Assembly: GCA_930367205.1 (NCBI GenBank)
Contig: OV884015.1
Coordinates: 34,153,288-34,217,287, forward strand
DNA from: Acanthosoma haemorrhoidale
Lineage: Eukaryota; Arthropoda; Insecta; Hemiptera; Acanthosomatidae
Reading direction: 5' to 3'
Length of the DNA stretch: 64,000 nt
Below the pieces are notes generated by a model that saw only the letters and a program-made list of their open reading frames with translations, did not search any database and was not told where the DNA came from. Made by a program: the position numbers and the translations under genes. Positions within the stretch are counted from its first letter, which is position 1; every line of letters begins with the position of its first letter. This document shows positions 25,436-36,715 of the stretch, in pieces.

Positions 25436-25959
25436 TGTTCAGAAGAGGTACAGGGTAGGTTTATAGGTCGTTTATGTGATCTTGGAATGACCACGAATTC
25501 ACACTCGGCGTCTAAAGGTAGGCGAAAACCGTCCGGATCCCAAAGGCGAGTGTGAACCGGAGAGAAGCAGACTGGATTGTCGTGGGAGACGCTACTGGTA
25601 AGTTTGCGGGGCCACGGCAACCGTCTTCCACGAGGGAGAGGTCTCTCCCAAGGAGGTGCTAGATTTAGCGAGACGAGATTCCCACTAGGAAGGTGTGAGG
25701 TCTGACAACACCGGACTAAAACATAGCGAGGTTAGGAGAGAGAGATGCAGAGGTAGTTTAATGAGAAGACCATGGTTTTGAGTAGAGCAGCAAGCGCCAG
25801 TGCAGAGAGAGACAGACAGAGAGAGAAAAGTGTTCAAGGTGCCGCTTTGTTTCTTTCTGCTTTTCACCCTATGGGGCACTTCTGATATAGGCAGGCTAGT
25901 GGGAGTCATCCCCACCACCACTGTGCCAAAATTATGGAAATGCCTCCCCAATTTTAACA
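25436..25959 (-). repeat. Long terminal repeat (524 bp) of a third LTR family
   Basis: Read on the minus strand it starts TGTTAAAATTGGGGAGGC and ends CTCTTCTGAACA, the usual TG...CA limits. It is strongly GC-enriched relative to the desert. The same junction as at 23043 follows (TAGTG-TTGTCGGGGCAC). The open frames across it (25408-25620, 25685-25951) look accidental. Confidence 0.6.
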
Positions 25960-28936
25960 GATCAATTTAACTTGGTGATTAATCCATAGCATAAAACTTC
26001 ATTTTTAGTTTAGAGAATCACAAATGTTCCCAGGCAGAAAATAAAAAAAAGTTAATTTAGTGGTTCTGGAAGATCGGATCACTCACTATTTAACAAGTCG
26101 GTCTGATCCCAATGTGACAAACAGGATGGGTTACATGTGCTGCAGCTGTCTGTAGCTTATTTATAGGCCTGAGATATAGTTCAGTTGAGGGAGAAATTTA
26201 AAAAACAATTTACATGGAGTAGTTGTATACAATTAACGTAACTGGAATACCATATGAGGGTCAATGCCTATTGTAGGATTATTTTAATAAATAACATAAC
26301 AATTAATTATTCCATCTAGGGTGTTTATCAATAATAAGGGTCGGTATTAGACGCAACTTAATTTATTAGGCAAAGTATAAATAGTAATGATTTATAATAA
26401 GTGCTACATAACATTATATGCGGAAAAATAATATAAATATAAGTAATGTTTGGTAATTCTTGATATATTTTCAAACTATACCATCCATATTGACTTCCTA
26501 GTGACATGAACAAAGTTATGTATAAATACATTTTTTTTTTTATACAGATATCAAACAAACAAATTTATTCAAATTAAATCTAATAAAAGTCTAGTAGAAA
26601 TAAAAATTCTGTAAAATTGTCGTGAGTATACAAATTATTAAGTAATATAGGATATTAACATTAATAACCGGTAATAATATTTTACGACCATTAGCTTGCC
26701 TTAATTATGCTTATATAATTTGTTACAAAAATACGATTTCAAAACCATAAAAATTCAAAACAGATAAAATATCATCATCAACAGTATAAAAATCATTTCT
26801 AAAAAGATTAGAATCATGTCCTGAAATATGTTACTCACTCACCAAAATTTGTTGAGTCCTAAAATGGTTGCTTTAGTGGTTTTACGAAACATTATTGTTA
26901 TGTTAATTTCTTGAACATTTTGCATTGTTATATTATTGATTATGGGTCATTGCAGCAAGTGTTTGTGTTAGCGTAAGTTTCTCGGCATCCCGAAGACGAA
27001 TCAAAGGAAGCTGTTCAAAAGGTGAATAACTTTATCATCGACAACCCAGCCATTAGTCACCTTTTGCACGTCAAATGTTTGTCTTTTGAATATTTTCAAG
27101 TTTTTTTGTTTTGTTTTTGTGGTTGTAACCACCTGTACGCAACATGCTGATTCCTCGGCAGGAATATATGATTATTTTGCGGGCTTGGTTTGAAAGATGA
27201 ATAAACTTATACCACAAAAGGTGGATCGTAAAGTGCAATCAATAGATATTTTTTTCTTTTCTCTAAGACATTGTGGTTGACCTCAGACGTTCTCTCCCAG
27301 CCCCATAAAATTTAGGGCGAGCCCAGTGATTCGAATGAAAGGACGTTCGTGTTTGGGCGGTCGAAGCAGTCCAGTTTAGTTTTATCATTGCAGTACATTT
27401 TGGAAGACTCGAAGAGTTATAACTTGGCAGCCAGCATGCAGACTCTGGAGCAGAATCTTGTAGAGTACTCAAAATGAAGAGAAAGGAAAAGTCTCGAGGA
27501 TTAAAATGTTTTGGAAAATTACCTCCTTATAAGAGCTGATTATTGTAATAACATTCTGGCTAATATTATGTAACATTCAGTAAAAGGATTATATTTACTA
27601 GAAGTCTTTAAAACTGCAAATTCGTTTTTCATGAGCTTCAAACATGCAATTACCGAAAACCCCGGAAAAAGTAATTAACGATAAAGTGTTCATTGCATTA
27701 ATCGCTCCGAAACGTATTCACCTTGAAACCAGTGGTCTGCAAGTCCTGGAAAGGACTGAAGCTCACATCTGGAATAGACACACGTGTTTATTTTTGTTTG
27801 TGACAAAACATGTGTTTGTCGAATGGAAACTGTTTGAGCGATTGTTATTAAAAAATTTAATATGAGTAGAAAGGACGGAATATTTTTTCAGTTGTCACCT
27901 ACTCTTAATTTAAGTAGTCACAAGTGAATGAAAACTTTAGCTTAAATACCAAGGCAATTTAACAATATCCACGATTGCTTGGGACAGGTCAAAATCTTAA
28001 ACAATACTTACGAGAACGTCAACATAAGGTCAATAATAGATTGCAGAAAGTTTCAACTAGGATAACTCAACTATCAACTCCTGATTTCGATCTGTAATCA
28101 AGAATTATAGCGACATCAAACTGGAGCAATTCTTTAGTCGACTGAACATCTGTAAATTCGGATCGCAGTGTGAGTTAAATCATATAGTGAATATAACTGC
28201 TTAAAATCACTGAACCAAGCGAACCCCAGTTTATTTGGCATTATTACTCTGTGTTTAAGCGTTGTGGAGTGTCAGAGAGTATTAGGCAACTACCCGCGAT
28301 AAGCTGGGCAAACATGTTCTGTAACCAGGCTGTCAAAGCAGATAAAGCTCATTAAACTACTAACGGGAGTTTTGTCAGCAAGCTGTCATACTGCCGACAA
28401 GAAGGGGAGAATTCTCTTCTCTGCCTATAAGCAGAACGTACGCGGTCAAATAATCCTAAAATTATTATAAAGTATTACAGTCGCATGACAAAATATGAAT
28501 AGAAGAGATCATCTTGCTATGACTAGGAACACTGTGTCCATGACCCATGATCATCGGGTTTAATACAATTTGTGGGTGAGTACAAAAGTATCTATAATCT
28601 GCAATATATAGTGTACCTGTTCATTGAGAGTATTTAGTACTAAATGTGGGATTGTCTTGGTCAATCAACATTAAAAGTGTTATTGTTAAATACTGATTTA
28701 TTTCTGCAGAAAAACTTTATTACTCCCCAAGAGATTTATTCCTAAATAATGTTGATGTCAACTCAAAAAGAAGTAGATAGATCACAAAATACAATGTTTA
28801 TACTTTTTATTCATCATTGCTCTTATTCTTTCAACTGTGGTCGGTTAATTTAAGGCATTATATATTTCGAGAAATTTCTTGAAGTACGTTTGGAATTCAA
28901 GAGACCTTTTCCTGAAGCAGAAAAAACAACTGTTGT
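25960..28936. other. Intergenic, with one island and one unrecognised frame
   Basis: No gene identified. A less AT-rich stretch at 27240-27480 has a 69-codon minus-strand frame (27472-27263, containing ARPKFYGAGRERLR) that I do not recognise. A repeat-free island at about 28190-28440 has GATA-type (GCGATAAG) and CTCATTAAAC words. Confidence 0.4.
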
Positions 28937-29605
28937 CCACTCTCTTCTTTTGAATTTTATTTGAAACCTAAGCTGCATTTCGCATAAAATTTTTGAAATG
29001 GAAAATTTTTTCTCATTAAACCAATAGAAAATGCTAGTTTCTTTCGTCATTATAGAAATATCGACGCCCAATCTTCTCTATTATACATTTATTTTTCACA
29101 CTGGTCTTAATTCTGAGCACTACTGAGTACTTGGCATGCGAACATCCAGAAAACTGATTTCCTCACAAGTCCCACCCAATTCTAAATTCATTGTTTTGAT
29201 AAGATTGGATTGTATCAGCAAGCACTATTCAAGATTTCTTCCTTTAAATATAGACATGAATTTTATAAAGGAAAAAAAAAAGAAGGAATTCTAAGTAATT
29301 CAGTTCATTACCTTAGATTTCATTTGGAACATTTCAATTGACCAAATCCTCTTCACTGTTATGATCCGCCAGTCATAACTCCCCCCCCTTCTTTATAACT
29401 AAGGCTTTTTTTTAACAGGTTAAATGGGTATGATAAGACAATAACATAATTAGCAACATTTTATCAATGCAAAAGCTAGACAAAATATCTAGCAAGAAGT
29501 TAACTCTCTTCCATTTCCATTTCTCTCTTCCAAAAATTTTCCATTTCAAAAATTTTATGCGAAATGCAGCTTAGGTTTCAAATAAAATTCAAAAGAAGAG
29601 AGTGG
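28937..29605. repeat. Perfect 74-bp inverted repeat, 521-bp spacer
   Basis: Bases 28937-29010 are the exact reverse complement of 29532-29605 (CCACTCTCTTCTTTTGAATT ... GGAAAATTTTT). Similarity stops sharply at both ends. Full identity in otherwise decayed DNA suggests a recent local inverted duplication. The minus-strand frame at 28850-29071 overlaps the left arm and is not convincing as a gene. Confidence 0.95.
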
Positions 29606-32126
29606 GAAAATTATTCCCAGAAACAAATACGACTGTATTGAACCGGTGTTAAATATTCCAGTTGATAATTATTAAAAAAATTGTAACCTGTGAAATCTGG
29701 GAATATTAGTTGACTGCTACTCTCTTACATGGTAGGCACGTGGTTAAATCCATATCCTCAAATCTTTCATATCAGTGATCCCTTTTATCACATCCTTTTT
29801 TTTTTAATTGGGTTGATGACAGAATGGGTTTCGCATTAAAACCCTAATAACTCAACCAACCCTTGGAGGAAATTTTGAAATACATTGGCTGAGTGATCAC
29901 ATTAATATTGAGACTTGAAAGGATAATTTGCTTTTTCTTCCTGCATATTGCCGACTGAAGCAGCTAATTTAAAGCTATTTAGTTTATAGTAACGTAAACC
30001 CCTGGTTTACGATTTTTTTTTAGTATATTATATTTAATAGGTATATTTTCTGATAACAAAAAAAAAAACAAAAAACATTTCAAACATGGTTTTACTACTA
30101 AGGATTTCTAAGCTGAAAAATTTTTTCTTTTATGTAATCGAAAGTGTTTATCACACGTTGTACATGGACATACTACAAGCAAAACTCATACTGGCTTCTA
30201 AGTGATGATCAAAGTTTAGTAAATGAATTCAAGAAATGAAATAAAAATTTTTATCAATGCAATTTATGATATTAATAATGACATTTAACACACTTAAGCA
30301 TGCACAAACAAAAATACAAACATGACAGGCAGCAAACATAAATAAAATGATAAACACAAATACACATTGTTATTTTAACATTGAATTTTCACTTGTTAAA
30401 GATAAACGAAAAATCACAATAATAACACACACTGAAACAAAATATTAATTGACATTGCAATGAGGAAGTATGTTTTTACAAGTTAAATCCTGTCACTTGA
30501 TGACAAAGATGGCAGTCGTTTTACTTTTTTTTTTTCAAGTTTTCATGATGCTCTCTAATCTTCACTGATTGAGCAAAATGTCAAGCCTCACAAGGCTTTC
30601 TTCTGCTGCCACTGTGAAATTAGAAAAAACCAGTGGCAACAGAAGAAACCCGCGTCAGAAATGTCAATTGGGGAAAATAATTTTCTTTCACTTCCTCCTC
30701 GATGTAAGTACAAGCATGTAAGTACAGACAGGTGAACATCGAAGATACAAAACGATAAATAGGAAAGAATTACACATTAAACATAAACAGACACCGGATA
30801 AACAGTACATCAGCCCACAAAACAAGAATATAAGAAATTGTGATACAACTTATGAAACATTATGTTCAATAATTTATACAACTTAGCCGACCAATCATGA
30901 TCACTAAACTAAGTCTTAAGTATTTAATATTTTACATAACTACAAGGTTTCTTCTATCTATAATATTATCTAATAATAATTTATAACTAGGTCAACGAGT
31001 TTTTACACTATTCATGTCAAGTAATCAATTTTGACACTATTTGTTAAATAAGCAATAATAAGCACCAAAAATTGATAAAGTGCAAGAAAGGAACATATTA
31101 AAAAACAACACTGAATTCAATTTAATATTATAAGAGTAAGCATTAATAAGACTAAAATAGTTCAATGGAAAAATTCTTATCTCTTGTGGGTATTTGAGAT
31201 ATCCCCACCAACTTACCGCAATGGATTGAAAATCGTAGCAGTCAATGTTTAAAAAAAAAATAAAGAATAATAATAATATAATGATTATATTATTATTCTT
31301 ATTTTTAATATCTGAATAGCCTCACCTGAGCTAGCTTGTACAGAAAATTTTCCATTAATTTATGCATCGGGTTATATTAATATGCATGTGGGGCTCTTGA
31401 TCACACGTGTGTGAGATATTTTATATTCCTGCGAAGTCCCATACCCTGGGACATGACGTGATATTCACTTATTCTGATATGATTTTTTCATAATAATATC
31501 GATAACGAAGAGAAAAATCAAACATTTGCACTAACAGATAGTTTATGTTAATACGAATTTGTGAAGATACATTATAAATATAAGCCTATGCATATCAAAA
31601 ACCGTTACAATATTTAAATTGATTTTAAGGTTTGATGAAACCGTCACAGAGGAAATAAAACTTCTTTTGGGTCCATTTGTCCACATTTATGTCCCAGACA
31701 ACTAAGAGACTGACCGACGAGCAAACATTGCACAAAACAATGGCATTTCGATTAGTAAAAGCATAGCCTTCAAAATGCCGAAATTGGGTAACAGGAGTGA
31801 GTCCAAAAAAAGATTAAAATGGGAAAAGGTCTCAAAAGAGAAAAGCAAAAATATAGGAGGGGAGAAACAATAGATCCTTAAGGTTTTCAAGGCTTTCGAT
31901 GGGGCCATTGTGATTTCTCTCATAAGCATCTACGTCCACTCAAGGCCTCGACCAGCGAGGAAACAAGAGTTGTTAAGGATATCACAGTACTTATACAATA
32001 ACTTTTTTTAAAGTTATTGTGCTCAAGTTTTCAGCAATTACTAGAAAATAGCGAAGAAGACATTAGAAGTTCCTTAAAAACCTTTTATACTTTTTAATTA
32101 TTTTTTATCGCTGGTGGTGGTTATTC
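29606..32126. other. AT-rich intergenic
   Basis: No gene. The notable feature is the hairpin at 30597-30648. The minus-strand frame at 31702-31929 is unsupported. Confidence 0.45.
30597..30648. other. 18-bp hairpin with 16-base loop
   Basis: TTTCTTCTGCTGCCACTG (30597-30614) pairs with CAGTGGCAACAGAAGAAA (30631-30648) with one mismatch. It may be a small foldback or structured RNA. It is shorter than a usual microRNA precursor stem. Confidence 0.6.
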
Positions 32127-32853
32127 AGTTACCAGTGTGGTATCAGACCTTCAACTGACTCGTTCATTATTCGTTGAACAGAGCCATGGGAAAGGGGTCC
32201 TCCAAAAGAGGAATGAAGTTTTTTTGTTTGCACAAAAAATTAGGATTTTCCGCATTCAGTTTAATTTCTATAGAGGCTTTATTAAGCTATATAGTAAATA
32301 GCTAATTCTATTTCATTGAATGATAGAGATTTTGATTTTTTTTTAAGATGCTATATTTTAAGTGAGATATGTTTCAAAGGAATAAATTAAAAAGTCAATT
32401 TCAAGTGTCAACACATAATTTATTAGTGTTCGATTCGCCTGCGGCCAAGTTCTTAAATATGACACAACAAATCATAAATTAGCAAAGGATGGGACTATTA
32501 AAAAATAAAAAGTAACACATACATATTATAATCCTAATAACATCGTTAAAATAGAATAATTTTTAAGTAAAAAGTTAATTATAAAAAATTATATAATCGA
32601 CAAAATATTAAACATATGTCCTGAATTCGTACATATAAAATATAATGAAATACAAAATAGTAACGTCAAATATGGACCAATTAGAAATAGAAGAAAAAGT
32701 ACATAAAGAAGAGACCTAGTTACCAGTGTGGCGTCAGACCTTCAACTGACTAGTTCGTTATTCGTTGAAGGGGTCTTCCAAAAGGGGGGGGTCAATGAAG
32801 TTTTTTTGTGTGCACAGAAAATTAGGACTTGCCGCATTCAGTTTAATTCCTAT
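32127..32853. repeat. Direct repeats of 146 and 136 bp enclosing 445 bp
   Basis: Bases 32127-32272 and 32718-32853 share AGTTACCAGTGTGG, CAGACCTTCAACTGACT, TCGTTGAA and GCATTCAGTTTAATT with substitutions and small indels. The spacer is AT-rich and non-coding. The layout resembles a TRIM-like mini LTR element or an old local duplication. LTR-type ends are not clear. Confidence 0.75.
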
Positions 32854-34039
32854 ATTTTCAAAGTAAAATAAATACGACCAATCTTAATTTTTTTAACAAA
32901 CATCAAAACTTTAAATGGACCCCACATTAACCCCCCCCCCCCCCGTACAATCACCTAGTTCAACAAATACAGTCAGAAGCAGGTCAGAGACTGCACTGAT
33001 AACCAGCCTTGTATACTTTGGTACATATTTGCTTTCACTATTCTGCATTTCATTATTTTTTGTTTTTATTTGTACAATATCAACTCTGGATCTACATTAT
33101 TATTATTTTGGTAATTATAGATTATTTATTATTATTATGTGTAAATTATCGTATTTTAACACTGTTGTTTGATCTATAATGAGTATGAAGTACTACATTA
33201 TTCAGTGTCATATTATAATTCATAGGTTTTTGTGTCATTGAGAATGGGAACATGAGCTTCGGAAAGCGCTTGTACGTAATAAACGCGTTTGAATTGAAGA
33301 AGAACATCTGAAATTGACTTTTTCATTCAATCTTTTTATAATGATCTCTTGTTAAAAAATGATAATATAAGGCATTTTGAAAAATTGAAATAAATTTTAA
33401 AGATTCGAAAAACTCACCAGTACATCTATCATGTCAGAGCTGCAGGTTTTACGCATCCAACGTCCTTCCCGAGCAAACTATAAAAACAGAAATTGAATAT
33501 ATTGTAATTGAATATGTAAATTGTGTAAGTTGCAAAGCATTCGAAATAGCCTAAATAAGTGAATACTAAAGTATGCAAATCAAACTCATATACTTTCGAG
33601 AGCAGCTGCTCACCTCATTCAGAATTCAGTTGTTTAAGTCCTACGTAATGGCGAACAGCTTCCTTCAATGGTTTTGGCTCAGTGAAATATTCAACGTTCG
33701 TTTCAAGGGCGATATCGTCAAACGTTCGTGCAAAATATAGCTATGAAAGTCAAGCCACTAGTGTGCGGTTGAAATATAAATTTGCAATGACAGTAAAGAA
33801 GGGTGCATAGTAACGGGATTTCCCGCAAGCAATAACAGACGTTGGGAGTTGAACCTTTTATTGAAAATAAAAATTACAATCTGGCCTATTGCGCAAATAC
33901 AAAGATCGAAAAACTTTCCATTAGTGATATATTTACGATCCCTCCTACACTCGATGGTACAAAAAACAAATGCACACAGCCCAGAGACCCGCCCTTACAC
34001 TCATTCATAATTTTCGATTCCGTTTTGGGTTTTATTTTG
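32854..34039. other. AT-rich intergenic with C14 run
   Basis: There is a run of 14 C at 32931-32944 and no gene. Open frames at 32915-33172 and 33842-34054 have simple or AT-driven composition. Confidence 0.5.
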
Positions 34040-34051
34040 ATGGTATTTTGT

Positions 34052-34821
34052 TAGTTAGTTAAATTCCTTTATTGTGCAATAATTACAATCTGCCATTTAT
34101 AACGCAATAAGTAATTAAGATATATGCTCTCATTCATACAATATTTACAGTTCATCATTCACTCGCTCATTCATACAATATTTACAGACAGCCCAGAGAC
34201 CCCCCAAATCCACCGCGAAGAGAAAGCGGAGTCTTGGGAAGTCCCCCACGCTCCTCCGTCAGCCGCGTCACCGGATACTAGCCAGTGGAGGCTGACCAAG
34301 AGCGCGAGAGCCACAGACGCTCAGGACATGATTGGAGAAACTGGCCATTGCCAGGACTCCCACTGTCACGCGTTTATAGCAGGTCACGAGGCCACTGCCG
34401 TTTCAGTCTCCGAGGAGGATTATAGGGATGAGTGGCGCAGTGGAATGACTGTGCTACAGGATTAGGGTGGTTGGAAAGGCTCCTGTGGAATTTCGTAAAC
34501 TTGGAAGGGATGAGTTCTAGAATGTAGAGTATATTAAGGTCGTTATGAAGGGTTTTGTTGCTGACATAATAAGGGGCGTTTACTATTGTTCTCAGGACTT
34601 TTGATTGAAAGGATTGGATACGCTTGATGTTCGACTTTTTTGCTGTCCCCCATAGCTCTATTCCGTATGTCCAGATTGGTTTAAGTATAACTTTGTAGAT
34701 TAGTAGTTTATTTTCTATTGAGAGATGGGATGTCCTTTGAAGTAGTCTGTACAGTTGTCCAAAGCGTCTGTTTAGTTCTTGTCTTTTTAGTCTCGTATGT
34801 GGGTTCCAGGTCAGTCGTTTT
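34052..34821 (-). mobile_element. 5'-truncated Jockey-type LINE with intact end of the RT ORF
   Basis: This is the best-preserved reference copy, flanked by the 12-bp duplication ATGGTATTTTGT at 34040-34051 and 34822-34833. On the minus strand the frame enters at KRLTWNPHTRLKRQELNRR and runs to the TAG at 34374-34376, through RFGQLYRLLQRTSHLSIENK, TYGIELWGTAKKSNIKRIQS and SNKTLHNDLN. That is the thumb and C-terminal region of Jockey-clade reverse transcriptases. A ~320-bp 3' UTR ends near CAATAAAGGAATTTAAC. The extra N-terminal residues in the longest frame come from flanking DNA. Confidence 0.9.
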
Positions 34822-34833
34822 ATGGTATTTTGT

Positions 34834-35299
34834 AAAGAAGTCGATTGAGTGAGATCTAAGCTGTAAGTTACATTGAGATCGATGTAACAACAATATAACC
34901 CATTGTTGATGGAATAAAGAAAGTTCAAATTCATTTTCGAATCGATTCATTTCATAATAAAAACAATTTTAGGCTAATTTCCAATGTATCTAAAAACAAA
35001 CACCTCAACTCTATCTGTCTAAAAACAAAAGACTAACATTTTCTTTTTTTAAAGAGAAAGCTTTTTTTTTATTTATGCTACATGTGTTCTCTACATATCG
35101 TTGCCAGACGCCAGAGCGCCTCTAAATTAAAACTAAAATATCCACTTATTTATAAGTAGGAAAAAAGAAACAAAATAAATTAGAGTTAAAAAAGTCTTCG
35201 TTGAAGTAAATAAAGAAGGTTAACTATAGTAAAAAGACCACTGCCGGATATTGGAATGGTATATTAAAATTATCGAACAGTTTTATAGTCTTTTCACAA
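34834..35299. other. Intergenic with LINE tail at 35062-35150
   Basis: No gene. The T-rich start and GAGCGCCTCT box at 35062-35150 match the LINE tail at 131-235. Confidence 0.45.
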
Positions 35300-35660
35300 A
35301 TGATAATTTCTTCTTTATTGAAAAAGAGCTTTAGTCAGCTCTAAGCTGTCATCTTCAGTTACCTCCAATTGGTTCTGTGGGGTATCTTACTCATCTAAAC
35401 AATACTATCTTTTATCCAGGGCTGCTACATACAACTCAACAACTTGAGTGCGTTTTCAATAAAGAAGAAATTATCATTCGTGGAAAGACAATAAGCTGTT
35501 ATCCTCAGTTATCTCCAATTGGTTCTGTGGGATATTTAACTCATCTAAAACAATAGTAGCTTTTTATCTTTTAACCAGGGCTGCTACATACACACTCAAC
35601 GACTTGAGTGCTTTTTCAATAAAGAAGAAATTATCCTTAGTGGAAAGACAATAAGCTGTT
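35300..35660. repeat. 150/160-bp tandem duplication with an inverted arm and a hammerhead-like core
   Basis: Unit 1 (35343-35492) and unit 2 (35493-35652) share AAGCTGT-ATC-TCAGTTA, CTCCAATTGGTTCTGTGGG, CCAGGGCTGCTACATAC and TTTCAATAAAGAAGAAATTA. The last word also occurs inverted just left of unit 1 (35303-35325). On the minus strand 35358-35330 reads CUGAAGA, a CAGCU/AGCUG helix II, then CUAAA where a hammerhead would have CGAAA. Unit 2 keeps CUGAGGA but has lost helix II. Tandem short units with hammerhead cores are known from retrozymes and Penelope-like elements. Confidence 0.6.
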
Positions 35661-35699
35661 TGATAATTTTAACGTTACCTACGATTCTCAGGACTTGGC

Positions 35700-35900
35700 A
35701 ACTTGGGATAGAGCTTGATTGATCATTTTGGAGTTTTTCTAGTATGTTTGTCTATATTTGTTTTTAAAATAATTTTGCGAATAATAAGTATACGTTCTGT
35801 TATAGATGCAGTGTGTGTTATAGCTAGTTTATAGAGTTGTCCAAAGCATCTCGTTAGTGCTTGACATTTCAGACAGTATTATCAAAACCACTACTTCGTA
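35700..35900 (-). mobile_element. Diverged Jockey-type LINE scrap
   Basis: On the minus strand LKCQALTRCFGQLYKLAI matches the LKRQELNRRFGQLYRLL segment of the copy at 34052-34821. Frame and flanks are decayed. Confidence 0.5.
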
Positions 35901-36424
35901 GATTGCGAAGAGGTCAAAGTTGTTATTCCGTAGCGGTACTTCAACCAATTCAATCCGATCCTTTCATTTGGCAGAATGACCAACTGCTTTTTCAAAAACT
36001 TTAAGTAGAGATCGTTTTATTGTTGTGTATATATAACGCTAATCTATGTGTTAAATAGTCCTTAACAATATATAATACAATTTAAACAATTCATATTGTC
36101 TATAATTTTATTGGCCAGAAGCCAAGAATCTGAAAATTAAAAAAAAAACATTTAAATGAATTGGTGGAAAAGCCCCAATGTTAAGCGGTAAAGTATGTGG
36201 TCCTTCCTAATCGCACCAAAGTTAGTCTAGATATTATTTAACAGACAACAATTTTAATTTATTGTTAGATTCACACCGAATTCGGCTCGAATACTGTCTA
36301 GTACCTTATGAAAAATAGAAGGCATCAGCTAAAAGAAAAAATGACTGAGTACATTTTACTTCCTAACAAACGAGTTTCCTCTCAGGGAATACCTAAGGCT
36401 TCCTTCAGCCAAATTGTTCGCTCT

Positions 36425-36715
36425 GATTTTTTTTCTTTTTTATTTTTTTTTTCATTTCCTGGAAAGTTGTCTGTAAGGCATCTACGCTTAAAAGGCCAAG
36501 GCGGCACACCACTCTTTCAACCTCTTCTTTCCATTGACAGTCTCAGCCTTTTCTCTTTCTTTGACAACTTCAGAACCCATTCAAAAGCCAATTTGGCCAG
36601 CTTCTTTCTTTTAATCATTTCATCATCAGCTATGGGACTAACCTGAGGGTGCTCATTCACCACGTCACAAATAATATCAAAAACTCTACTCTTCAAACGT
36701 TTAAATCACGTTAGT
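36425..36715 (-). pseudogene. Unrecognised coding-like segment (exon or retrocopy)
   Basis: The minus strand is open from 36715 to a TGA at 36517-36519 (about 65 codons) and reads SRVFDIICDVVNEHPQVSPI, then LAKLAFEWVLKLSKKEKRL. After the stop the same frame continues as SGVPPWPFKRRCLTDNFPGN before an A-rich end. Composition is typical of real protein, unlike its surroundings, and there is no ATG at the start. The plus-strand frame over it is its shadow. It could be a decayed processed copy or an exon of an unseen gene. Not identified. Confidence 0.4.

Noticed and set aside
25408..25951. Two minus-strand frames (70 and 88 codons) across the LTR at 25436-25959
   Set aside because: They overlap the LTR body, begin and end without relation to element structure and show no motif.
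36308..36646. Plus-strand 112-codon frame
   Set aside because: Its composition is F/S/L-rich and it mirrors the more protein-like minus-strand segment 36715-36425.
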